A DNA stretch of 64,000 bases from Thalassotalea profundi (GTDB lineage Bacteria > Pseudomonadota > Gammaproteobacteria > Enterobacterales > Alteromonadaceae). Location of the stretch: assembly GCF_014653195.1 (NCBI RefSeq), contig NZ_BNAH01000001.1:1-64000 (forward strand), in the 5' to 3' direction. The position numbers and the translations under genes are program-made. A model generated the notes under the pieces. The model did not search any database and was not told where the DNA came from. It worked only from the letters and a program-made list of their open reading frames with translations. Shown here piece after piece: positions 25,696 through 34,168 of this stretch (positions are counted from its first letter, which is position 1; each line of letters opens with the position of its first letter).

Positions 25696-28299
25696 GTGAA
25701 ATGTTCCAAAAAATTCTTTTTTACTGCCAGTGCCTTTGCTATTACGCTTAGTGGCATAAGTGCGTGCAGTAATGATAGTCATATTACTGATAAACATAGT
25801 GCAAATTCGGCACAAATACAGTCGTCAAAAGCTAAAAACAACCATGAAATCTGGGGCAAGGTTAATTCAGCTGTTGCTAAAGATCCTGTTATAGAGCAAA
25901 AAGTCTCAGACTTATTAGCTACCATGACTTTAGCGCAAAAAGTTGCGCAAATGATCCAGCCTGAAATTCGCGATATTAGTTTCGACGATATGCGTAAATA
26001 TGGCTTTGGCTCTTACTTAAATGGTGGTGGCGCTTTTCCCAATAATAATAAACATTCAACGCCTCAAGATTGGATCGCGTTAGCCGAGCAAATGTATCAA
26101 GCTTCTATTGACGACTCACTCGATGGTTCTTCAATTCCAACCATGTGGGGAACGGATGCTGTACATGGTCATAATAATGTTATTGGTGCAACGTTGTTTC
26201 CTCATAACATTGGCTTAGGCGCAGCCAATAACCCTGAATTAATTGAAAAAATTGCTCAAATAACAGCAACAGAAGTTATGGTTACAGGGATTGATTGGGT
26301 TTTTGCTCCGACAGTTGCAACGGTAAGAGATGATCGCTGGGGAAGAACCTATGAAGGCTATTCTGAAGATCCAGAAATAGTTAAGTCTTATGCTTCGGCT
26401 ATTGTGAAAGGTTTACAAGGTCACGCAGATAGTGATTTTTTAGGTGATGATCGCGTGATCAGCACAGTAAAACATTTTCTTGGTGATGGTGGCACCGTTA
26501 ATGGCGACGACCAAGGTGATAATATTTCAACAGAGCAAGAGTTACATGATATTCATGCTCAAGGTTATTATGGCGGTTTAGGTGCTGGCGCTCAGTCGGT
26601 GATGGCGTCTTTTAATAGCTGGCATGGTAAAAAAAGCCATGGTAGTCATTATTTATTAACTGAAGTGTTAAAAAATAAAATGGGTTTTGACGGCTTTGTT
26701 GTGGGTGACTGGAATGGTCATGGGCAAATAAAAGGCTGTACCAACAGTGACTGCCCACAAGCGATAAATGCAGGTTTAGATATTTATATGGTGCCTACCG
26801 ATGCGTGGAAACCTTTAATGGAAAATACCATTGCACAAGTAGAATCTGGCGTTATTCCAATGTCACGCATTGATGATGCCGTTTCTCGTATACTACGTGT
26901 TAAATTTAGAGCAGGGTTATTTGATAAACCAAGTCCGGCTAAACGTAAATTATCAGGAAAAACGGAGCTTATTGGTAGCGAATCACATCGTAAAGTAGCT
27001 CAACAAGCAGTGCGTGAATCGCTCGTGCTACTTAAAAATAACGACAACTTATTACCGTTATCACCTAAAATGAATATTTTAGTAGCGGGTGATGCGGCTA
27101 ATAATATAGGTAAACAATCAGGAGGTTGGACAATAACTTGGCAAGGCACCGGTAATAAAAACACTGATTTCCCCGGTGGAAGTTCTATTTATGATGGTCT
27201 AAAGCAACAAGTTGAAGGGGCTGGCGGCAAAATCGAGCTAGATGAACAAGGTGATTATACCCATAAACCTGATGTAGCTATTGTTGTTTTTGGTGAAGAG
27301 CCCTATGCCGAAGGTCATGGCGATTTAGGAAATTTAGCCTATCAACGTGGTAAAAAAACAGATCTTTCCTTATTAAAACGCTTGAAAGCCCAAGGCATCC
27401 CCGTGGTTTCAGTATTTATTAGTGGCCGACCAATGTGGGTAAATGCCGAAATTAATGCTAGTAACGCTTTTGTTGCTGCTTGGTTACCGGGCTCTGAAGG
27501 TAAAGCTGTTGCTGATCTACTCTTAACTGATAGTAACAATAATATTCAGCATGACTTTAAAGGGAAGTTGTCTTTCTCTTGGCCTAATTCACCAACCCAA
27601 ATAGTGAATCGTTTTGATACCAATTACCAGCCACTATTACCTTATGGCTTTGGGCTGAGTTATGCTGATAAGAGTGATAAAAACGTATTGTCTGCTACAT
27701 TAAACGAAACATTCATTCCCGATAAAAACAGCGTAAAAGCAAATTATATATTTGCTGGCAAAGTGGTTGCCCCATGGCAAATGCTTTTAGTGTCTGAACA
27801 AGATCAAGCCGTTATTGATTCTAATAGTAAAACATTATCGGGCATCACTTATCGTACTGTTGATAAAAATGTCCAAGAAGATGCTTTTCGTATAGTGCTT
27901 GATGGCAGTGTAAATGCAGGCATACGCTTTATTAATAGCAATGGCTTTAGAGAAGATCTTTCATCTGAGTTAGAAAATAACGCAGCGATGGTTCTTTCAA
28001 TAAAAAGAGAAAGTGATATTTCAGCCCCTGTATTTATTTCAATGAACTGTGAAACTATTGGGGCTGAGGCAGGTAGTTGTAGCGCTCATTACGATATTGC
28101 GCCGCAACTTAAAGCAAGCGAGAAAGGGCAATGGAACACGCTGTCTATTAACTTAAGCTGCTTTGCTAACCAAGGTATTGAGTTTGACAAAATAGCGGTA
28201 CCGTTCGAACTTCGTTCGTCAGCTGACGTTAGTCTTGCTATTAGCGACTTACATTTCGAACCACAGTTAGCACAGCACGCTGATATTCAATGTCAGTAA
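25696..28299 (+). CDS. GH3 exo-beta-glucosidase lipoprotein (ExoP-like)
   Basis: Predicted exo-1,3/1,4-beta-glucanase/beta-glucosidase of 867 residues. It has a lipoprotein signal (SGISAC), a GH3 N-terminal barrel (about 65-410) with the nucleophile D338 in FDGFVVGDW, a GH3 C-terminal domain (about 440-655, GEEPYAEGHGD) and an ExoP-type C-terminal beta-sandwich (about 690-860). The architecture matches the marine Pseudoalteromonas ExoP enzyme as I remember it. GTG start with AAAGGT upstream. It would trim laminarin oligosaccharides to glucose in the periplasm, just downstream of the transporter. Confidence 0.92.
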   Translation: MKCSKKFFFTASAFAITLSGISACSNDSHITDKHSANSAQIQSSKAKNNHEIWGKVNSAVAKDPVIEQKVSDLLATMTLAQKVAQMIQPEIRDISFDDMRKYGFGSYLNGGGAFPNNNKHSTPQDWIALAEQMYQASIDDSLDGSSIPTMWGTDAVHGHNNVIGATLFPHNIGLGAANNPELIEKIAQITATEVMVTGIDWVFAPTVATVRDDRWGRTYEGYSEDPEIVKSYASAIVKGLQGHADSDFLGDDRVISTVKHFLGDGGTVNGDDQGDNISTEQELHDIHAQGYYGGLGAGAQSVMASFNSWHGKKSHGSHYLLTEVLKNKMGFDGFVVGDWNGHGQIKGCTNSDCPQAINAGLDIYMVPTDAWKPLMENTIAQVESGVIPMSRIDDAVSRILRVKFRAGLFDKPSPAKRKLSGKTELIGSESHRKVAQQAVRESLVLLKNNDNLLPLSPKMNILVAGDAANNIGKQSGGWTITWQGTGNKNTDFPGGSSIYDGLKQQVEGAGGKIELDEQGDYTHKPDVAIVVFGEEPYAEGHGDLGNLAYQRGKKTDLSLLKRLKAQGIPVVSVFISGRPMWVNAEINASNAFVAAWLPGSEGKAVADLLLTDSNNNIQHDFKGKLSFSWPNSPTQIVNRFDTNYQPLLPYGFGLSYADKSDKNVLSATLNETFIPDKNSVKANYIFAGKVVAPWQMLLVSEQDQAVIDSNSKTLSGITYRTVDKNVQEDAFRIVLDGSVNAGIRFINSNGFREDLSSELENNAAMVLSIKRESDISAPVFISMNCETIGAEAGSCSAHYDIAPQLKASEKGQWNTLSINLSCFANQGIEFDKIAVPFELRSSADVSLAISDLHFEPQLAQHADIQCQ

Positions 28300-28674
28300 A
28301 GTGTGAAAATTTTCATATAAAGGTTAGATATTAGCTATTTAATATGAATACTTAAGCAAATCAAATCAAATACAGCCTATAACTGCAACAACATCGCATT
28401 TATGGGCTGTATCACTTTATAAACACCTGCTGTGTTGATAAAGGCTAACGCTACTCTAGTTTTTTAACTATTTATGCCAATTTTTCGCTTTCATGCAATG
28501 TATTTAAAGCACTAATGTAAATTTACTTTGAAGTTTAATGTATTACGATATAGTGTTTATTGATAAAAAGTTAAAAGAGGGGGTTTATGGCGAGTAATAA
28601 ACGATAAAACTCCTCTTTTTAAGTTGTTAGGTGTTTAGTCATGGATTTGAGGTCATCATATAAGGATATAAATT
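28300..28674. other. Intergenic region between the GH3 gene and a small membrane protein gene
   Basis: 375 bp without an ORF I support. It holds the hairpin at 28370-28412 and a second imperfect one at 28573-28619 (AAAAGAGG and CCTCTTTT, followed by T residues), which could be a terminator. The promoter of the following small ORF should lie near its right end. Confidence 0.5.
28370..28412 (+). terminator. Large hairpin downstream of the GH3 gene
   Basis: A 17-bp stem with two mismatches (ATACAGCCTATAACTGC against its partner) and a nine-base loop, 70 bp after the GH3 stop. No T-tract follows, so it may be a Rho-type 3' stabiliser or processed end rather than a strict intrinsic terminator. 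Confidence 0.5.
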
Positions 28675-28848
28675 ATGAATCGTGTCACTAAATGGATTAT
28701 TTTAGCCATTTTAATTTTAGCTGCTCTTGCTTGTTATTCTTATGGTAATTCGACGGGATTATTTGTTTTTATGATTATGGGTGTCATCTTCGAATTGGCA
28801 TTTTGGTTTGGTGTTTTTTCAAAAAAAGGCAAGCATTCCAGTTCGTAA
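28675..28848 (+). CDS. Small hydrophobic membrane protein (57 residues)
   Basis: Not recognised. The ATG has AAGGA nine bases upstream (28662-28666). The 57 residues contain two hydrophobic helices (about 7-23 and 28-48) separated by a short polar loop with glycine and asparagine, and a basic, serine-rich tail (KKGKH). The good ribosome site, the two-helix hairpin shape and the position between genes argue that it is real. No function can be assigned. Confidence 0.6.
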   Translation: MNRVTKWIILAILILAALACYSYGNSTGLFVFMIMGVIFELAFWFGVFSKKGKHSSS

Positions 28849-29113
28849 AAATATGACTAGCGAAGTATTAATTTTATTTAAGGTTAAGTAACAAGTGACT
28901 TCTGCGCTCTAGTTAGGATTGTTTGCTGGTGGGCATGATCGCTCTTGGGGTGAGAATTACAGCATTGTGGCATAATAGAAAAGTGCGTCGAAATCGTGAA
29001 ATTGCTGGGTAGAATGTAAAGCTTTACACTGTTAGCTTTCATGATGCTTTGCGCAATATTTATTTTTATTTAATACCGTTTAACACAGTGTGTACTCGAG
29101 AGATTTTAGTTTT

Positions 29114-29698
29114 ATGACTAACGCTAACCCTATCCCCAGCTCAGCAAACTCTGTGGCATTTTCTACTTCGAAAGATCTCGGTCAATGGCTCAAGAATAAT
29201 CATGCGAGTGAAAGTGAGTTATGGATCAAGATATACAAAAAAAATACAGATATTCCTAGTGTTACTTGGAATGATGTAGTAGTTGAGGCGTTATGTTGGG
29301 GTTGGATAGACGGCATTAAAAAGACAGTAGATGAACACTCTTATTTACAGCGAATTACTCCAAGAAAAGCACGGAGCAATTGGTCGAAAAGAAACACTGA
29401 ACATGTAGAGCGTTTGATTTTAGAGGGTCGAATGATGGCATCAGGGCTAGAGCATGTACAAGCAGCGAAAGCAGATGGTCGTTGGGATAGTGCTTACGTG
29501 GTTAGTGAAATGGAAGTTCCGGAAGATTTTTTAGCCGCTTTGGAATGCAAACCCAAGGTGAAACGCTTTTTCGACTCTTTGACTAAATCGAGCCGCTATA
29601 GCATTGCATACGGATTGTTAAGTGCTAAGAAACCTGACACCAGACAACGGCGATTTACAAAATTTATGGATATGCTGGTTCGTGAAGAAAAGCCTTAA
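29114..29698 (+). CDS. YdeI/OmdA-family protein
   Basis: A 194-residue cytoplasmic protein of the YdeI/OmpD-associated family (often called bacteriocin-protection family on thin evidence). Typical motifs are SELWIKIYKK, VEALCWGWIDG, YLQRITPRKARSNWSKRN and the C-terminal RYSIAYGLLSAKKPDTRQRR segment. I chose the ATG at 29114 because a GTG at 29090 adds residues outside the family. It stands alone. The molecular function is unknown. Confidence 0.85.
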   Translation: MTNANPIPSSANSVAFSTSKDLGQWLKNNHASESELWIKIYKKNTDIPSVTWNDVVVEALCWGWIDGIKKTVDEHSYLQRITPRKARSNWSKRNTEHVERLILEGRMMASGLEHVQAAKADGRWDSAYVVSEMEVPEDFLAALECKPKVKRFFDSLTKSSRYSIAYGLLSAKKPDTRQRRFTKFMDMLVREEKP

Positions 29699-29748
29699 CC
29701 CGCGTAAACACCGAGCTACAATAGAGATCTGGTTAATCTACTATCTAA

Positions 29749-30561
29749 TTACTTTAACCTTGTTGGTTTACCAAACATAAGCTTTATTGCGGCGAGCGCA
29801 CTGTCTTGCTGTTTAATATTACGAAACAGTATTCGCCAAGGCGTAAATACTACGTCAAAAAAAGACACTTTATATTGATAACCTACCACGCCATAACGTG
29901 GTGCTTCACCGTTTGAACAAACAAAGGTGCCAAACAGCTTATCCCAAATAATTAACACGCCCGCATAGTTTTTATCAATATATTGAGGGTTACTTGCATG
30001 ATGTAAACAATGATGTTGTGGGGTATTAAAAACTTTACCCAGTAATTTAAATTCAGGACCTGTTTCCGTATGAACAAAAAATTGAAAGGCTAAGTTTACT
30101 GCCACAATAGTGAGTACTAGTTCAGGTGGATAACCTAAAAGAATCAGGGGTAACCAAAACACCCACATGCCAACAATAGGGTAGAATAGGCTTTGCCTCA
30201 TGGCGGTTGAAAAATTCATGTTGTTTGAACTGTGATGCACAATATGCGCCACCCATAACCAGTTGCATTGATGACTGGCACGATGAAACCAATAATATAA
30301 GAAGTCTTGTAAAATAAAGGCTCCAATGACAGTAAAAATATTGAGCTCAAAAGTAAATAGTGCAAAATTTAAGTGTAGCCATAGAAATAATGGCATCAGT
30401 ATCAGTATTGCAATAATATCTGATGCTTGATGTGATAATGCTAAGGCAACATTTAGAAAGAACTCTTTAACTGAATAACTTTCTTTTTTCCTGAATAGCT
30501 CAAAAACAATAGCGATTAAAAAGAGTGGGCTTAACAATAATAAAATGTATTCAGCATTCAT
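29749..30561 (-). CDS. Sterol desaturase/fatty acid hydroxylase-family membrane protein
   Basis: A di-iron membrane oxygenase of 270 residues with about five hydrophobic segments and the histidine clusters of the family: WFHRASHQ, HIVHHSS and QHHCLHHA. Members hydroxylate or desaturate lipids; the substrate here is unknown. It overlaps the upstream SRPBCC gene by 11 bp, so the two form an operon, with an AraC-type regulator transcribed divergently. Confidence 0.88.
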   Translation of the reverse strand: MNAEYILLLLSPLFLIAIVFELFRKKESYSVKEFFLNVALALSHQASDIIAILILMPLFLWLHLNFALFTFELNIFTVIGAFILQDFLYYWFHRASHQCNWLWVAHIVHHSSNNMNFSTAMRQSLFYPIVGMWVFWLPLILLGYPPELVLTIVAVNLAFQFFVHTETGPEFKLLGKVFNTPQHHCLHHASNPQYIDKNYAGVLIIWDKLFGTFVCSNGEAPRYGVVGYQYKVSFFDVVFTPWRILFRNIKQQDSALAAIKLMFGKPTRLK

Positions 30562-30970
30562 TAATTGCTCTCCGCAGGCGTTTTGCCATTAATGTAAAGT
30601 CGTATTTCATCACAAGCTTTAGTAACCATGTAGGTACCCAAGTATTACTTTGACCATATATTCGGTAATGCAAATAATGTTTATCTTTTGTTTTAATGTA
30701 GCGAATATCCCCTTGATGATGTTTTACAGGGCCATTGCCTATTATTTGGTAAATGAGTTTGGTTTCTGATAAATGAACAATTTCTTCATTGAACTGATGA
30801 CCTCGCATATTAATGACACGTTTTGGTCGTTGATCATCTTGTTCATTTTCCTGATTTAATTCGGTAACTTTGTCGGCAAAAATTTTACTTAGGAAAGTGC
30901 AGTCAGCTAGGCAATGCAGGTTGAATGGTTTATCTCGGGGGAGATCGATAATCATATTCAATAAAGTCAT
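30551..30970 (-). CDS. SRPBCC (START-like) domain protein
   Basis: A 139-residue protein whose strand pattern (DKPFNLHCLADCTFLSKIFA, then VHLSETKLIYQIIGNGPVKHH and HYLHYRIYGQ) suggests an SRPBCC lipid-binding fold; I am not certain of the subfamily. I chose the ATG at 30970, with GGAAAC upstream, over a TTG at 30985. Co-transcribed with a sterol-desaturase-type hydroxylase, it could present or bind its lipid substrate. Confidence 0.6.
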   Translation of the reverse strand: MTLLNMIIDLPRDKPFNLHCLADCTFLSKIFADKVTELNQENEQDDQRPKRVINMRGHQFNEEIVHLSETKLIYQIIGNGPVKHHQGDIRYIKTKDKHYLHYRIYGQSNTWVPTWLLKLVMKYDFTLMAKRLRRAINEC

Positions 30971-31089
30971 GCTAATTGTTTCCAATAGGTGTTAAGTCGC
31001 TTAATGCAGTAAAAACTAATACTAGCTTAATCGCTTTTAACTCGACATAATTGGCACTATGTGTCATTTATTTGTCTTTAGGCGCCAAT

Positions 31090-32040
31090 ATGTCAGATGT
31101 TAGTCGTGAATATTGCCAAGTTATTACCGATTATATTTCCGCTGAATGGAAAAACAGCCAAAGAGTGCCTATGAACGTTTATTTAAAAGGCTTAGACGAT
31201 GGCGCAGCCGCTATGCAAAATAGTTTATGGGGTTTTACGCTTGGCCAAAACATTACCAGCGCAGAATATGGCTTACTGGGTTATTTAGTTGAATCAAGTG
31301 GTACTTTGCAATCAGCACTTGAGGCGTTATTGCAATTTGATAAAACGGTTGCTGATATTGGCCAAGTTCAATTTAATATTACTGGTGAAATAGCAACACT
31401 GACATGGATGCCTTATTTTAATAATCGCCATGCAGTGCTTAGAAATATGACGGCATGGATTGCAACAGTGCGCCGCTTAACTAATAAACCATTAACGCCG
31501 CATTGTATTTATTTTCAAGACAACTTTAACGAGAGTGAATTAAATACCTTAACACACTGGTTTGGGTGTGAAGTTAAGGTATTACAAAACACTAATAGCA
31601 TTACATTTAATATTGCTTTATTAGCTATGCCTATAGTGACTCGCAACGAATTAGTTAATAGCCATTTATTACTAGCAACTCAAGAAGCTAAGCAGCTTTA
31701 TACGAATAATCATGGCTGGTTAAGTGAATTACAACCTGTGTTACAAAGTGCAGATTTACATACTTTAACGGTAAGCTCTTTAGCTGAATTACTGTGTATG
31801 TCTACCCGTACATTACAAAGACGCTTAACAGAAAAAAGCACCAATTTTAGCCAATTAATTGATGATGAACGCAAACGTCGCTTTCAACAATTTAGCCACA
31901 AAATGCGCAAACAAATGTTAAGTGATTTATTAGGTTACAGTGAACAAGCCTCTTTAAATAAAGCGGTTAAACGCTGGTTTAATTTGTCACCAAGTGAGTA
32001 TGTCAGAAGTGCTAAGTTAAATTTAATTGATGGAAAATAA
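31090..32040 (+). CDS. AraC-family transcriptional regulator
   Basis: A 316-residue regulator with an N-terminal arabinose-binding-like domain of the PF12625 type (about 10-190; SAEYGLLGYLVESSGTLQSA) and a C-terminal AraC helix-turn-helix pair (about 215-310; LAELLCMSTRTLQRRL and LLGYSEQASLNKAVKRWFN). The ATG at 31090 follows an AGG; a TTG at 31051 is less likely. It is divergent from the SRPBCC-hydroxylase operon with about 120 bp between, and is its likely regulator. Confidence 0.9.
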   Translation: MSDVSREYCQVITDYISAEWKNSQRVPMNVYLKGLDDGAAAMQNSLWGFTLGQNITSAEYGLLGYLVESSGTLQSALEALLQFDKTVADIGQVQFNITGEIATLTWMPYFNNRHAVLRNMTAWIATVRRLTNKPLTPHCIYFQDNFNESELNTLTHWFGCEVKVLQNTNSITFNIALLAMPIVTRNELVNSHLLLATQEAKQLYTNNHGWLSELQPVLQSADLHTLTVSSLAELLCMSTRTLQRRLTEKSTNFSQLIDDERKRRFQQFSHKMRKQMLSDLLGYSEQASLNKAVKRWFNLSPSEYVRSAKLNLIDGK

Positions 32041-32156
32041 TAACTGATACAGTGAATATTGATATGACTTTATTTTAATAAATTCTCTATCATCAATTTA
32101 GTTTTAGTGTATGTTATTATTTTATCTATGTTTAACGGATTAATAATACAGCCCCT

Positions 32157-34082
32157 ATGATTTATGTAACCAATATAACCCATGCGATAACTCGATTATT
32201 GGCACTGTTCACCTTAATGTTTTCATTATCTGTGCTGGCGTCAACCACACCTGAGCAGCAAGGAAAATCAATAAAACTGCCTCCGGCAAAAGCCTATTCA
32301 GCACTTGATAATCATATTGTAAAAATAGGTGTTTTTTATACCAGTGATTTACTTGATGAATTTACCATTGAAGAAATTAATGCATATGTGATGGAACAGG
32401 TTAATGCGGCAAATGTTGTGATGGAAAATAGTGGCTTAGCCATTCGTCGTGAACTGGGTTACTTGGGTGTACATCCTATTGAAAATGATCCAAACCAATT
32501 AATTGAAGACTTTATCGCTCGTATACGTGGTAATGAAGGTAGCGAAAATAGGGCGATAGCTGCTCAATATGGACTTGATTATGTGACAGTAGTTCGTCCA
32601 ATGAATGACAATCGTTTTTGTGGCTGGGCGTATTACGATGATCCTTATGCAATTTTACAAATGGGCGGTCGCTGTACCAGTAATACATTAGCGGCTCATG
32701 AATGGGGTCACAATGATGGTGCGGTTCATGATGCCCAAAATACAACATCAACACCTATACGCCCTTATGGTTACGGCTATTTCTGTGGTGGTGAAGGTAC
32801 CATAATGAGCTCGCCTTCGGGTAATAAATGGAATACTCGACATAATTTTTATTCTTCGCCTGATATTACCGCTGGTGGCGAAGCTTGCGGAGAACAAGAC
32901 ACAGCCAATGTTGTACGAATGTTAAATGAGATCAAAGAAAGCTCCTACCAAATGGGTAATAGAAAAGAAGATCCTGTACAACTCGCTTTTATTCGATTTT
33001 CAGCTGAACAAAAAAAAGTAGTGAAAGAGTCAAGTGAATCATTAGCAATTACACTGGAGTTGGTTAACGCTCAAGGCGAGTTAACCACATTAGGACAAAG
33101 TGCCACTATTGAACTCTATACTCGTGAGGGGAGTGCATTGGCAAACTCCCTTAATTCAGCTATTGATTATCAAGGATTTGCTCAACATATTGTCTTTAAT
33201 TCAGGAGAAAATACAAAAACTATTAATTTGGCAATTGAAAGTGATAGCGTTAATGAAACCGATGAAACGCTTTTTCTTGCATTGAGAAATGGTGATGTTG
33301 TTAGTGCTTTAACCTCGGAAATTGAAGTGACTATTACTGAAAATACTGTTGTTGATCCAAGTTATATTTCTATTGAACAAACAGAGCGTTTAGTATTACA
33401 GGCAGGTCAAAAGGACAGTATTACCTTATCAAGAACAGGGAATGCTGATGTTGAATTTACCGCTTATTTATCCATGTCTAACGATATTGTGACCTTGTCA
33501 GCATCAGAGGTAACCTTTGGTATTGGTCAAAATACTTCAACAGTAGAGGTAACTGCTAATCAAGCTATCAAAGGTGAAACAACAACAATTCAATTAATGA
33601 ATGACGAAAGCCAACTAGGAGATAATGCTAGTATTGAAGTGTATATTTTAGCCGATGAAGTGATTAGTTTTAATGAAAGTGCTGAATTAACTGTTGAAGC
33701 AGGCGATACCTTAACATTTACCTTAACACGCACAGGAGAGCTACTGACGGCTATTGATGTTGAGGTAACTTTTAGTGATAGTTGGATGACTATGGCAAAT
33801 AGTGCGGACACTGTAGTTAAGTTTGCCGCTGAGCAAAGCAGCCAAAATTTTAGTGTAGCTATTAGTGATGACAGTTATAGCAAAACGGGTACAGTGAATT
33901 TAAATCTACCGGCGGTTAACCAAGGGAGCATTATTCAACGCACAATTAATGTTTCAGCTAAAGTGGTTACACCAACAGAACCACCGAAAACCACCGAACC
34001 CACTTCTTCTGGTGGAGGTAGCATACATGTATTTTTATTATTGGGCTTATCTTTGTTGGTCAACAGAAAGTTAAAAAAATAA
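32157..34082 (+). CDS. Secreted metzincin-type zinc protease with Calx-beta-like domains and GlyGly-CTERM tail
   Basis: Predicted exoprotease of 641 residues. It has a signal peptide (to about residue 32, LSVLAS), a reprolysin-like catalytic domain (about 50-260) with the zinc motif HEWGHNDGAVHD and a Met-turn candidate in GTIMSS, and Calx-beta-like repeats (about 275-600; NETDETLFLAL). A Thr/Pro/Ser-rich linker precedes a C-terminal SSGGG, a hydrophobic helix and a basic end (NRKLKK). That tail is a GlyGly-CTERM signal, processed by rhombosortase after type II secretion in other Gammaproteobacteria. It is convergent with the M13 peptidase gene across a shared terminator. Confidence 0.85.
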   Translation: MIYVTNITHAITRLLALFTLMFSLSVLASTTPEQQGKSIKLPPAKAYSALDNHIVKIGVFYTSDLLDEFTIEEINAYVMEQVNAANVVMENSGLAIRRELGYLGVHPIENDPNQLIEDFIARIRGNEGSENRAIAAQYGLDYVTVVRPMNDNRFCGWAYYDDPYAILQMGGRCTSNTLAAHEWGHNDGAVHDAQNTTSTPIRPYGYGYFCGGEGTIMSSPSGNKWNTRHNFYSSPDITAGGEACGEQDTANVVRMLNEIKESSYQMGNRKEDPVQLAFIRFSAEQKKVVKESSESLAITLELVNAQGELTTLGQSATIELYTREGSALANSLNSAIDYQGFAQHIVFNSGENTKTINLAIESDSVNETDETLFLALRNGDVVSALTSEIEVTITENTVVDPSYISIEQTERLVLQAGQKDSITLSRTGNADVEFTAYLSMSNDIVTLSASEVTFGIGQNTSTVEVTANQAIKGETTTIQLMNDESQLGDNASIEVYILADEVISFNESAELTVEAGDTLTFTLTRTGELLTAIDVEVTFSDSWMTMANSADTVVKFAAEQSSQNFSVAISDDSYSKTGTVNLNLPAVNQGSIIQRTINVSAKVVTPTEPPKTTEPTSSGGGSIHVFLLLGLSLLVNRKLKK

Positions 34083-34100
34083 TTGCTATTCTTAAAGCAT

Positions 34101-34126
34101 AAAAAAGGAGCAAAAGCTCCTTTTTT
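34101..34126. terminator. Bidirectional intrinsic terminator
   Basis: Perfect 11-bp stem AAAAAAGGAGC with a four-base loop and T-tracts on both strands, between the metzincin gene and the convergent M13 peptidase gene. Confidence 0.9.
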
Positions 34127-34168
34127 ATTAACTAATTCTATATAAGTCTTTAGATTATATAAATATAA

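Noticed and set aside
28886..29020. Short open stretch with a basic C-terminal part upstream of the YdeI gene
   Set aside because: About 25 codons, no ribosome site, no conserved pattern.
32512..32754. Minus-strand histidine-rich ORF inside the metzincin gene
   Set aside because: The histidines come from reading ATG/GTG-rich codons backwards; it is not a metal-binding protein.
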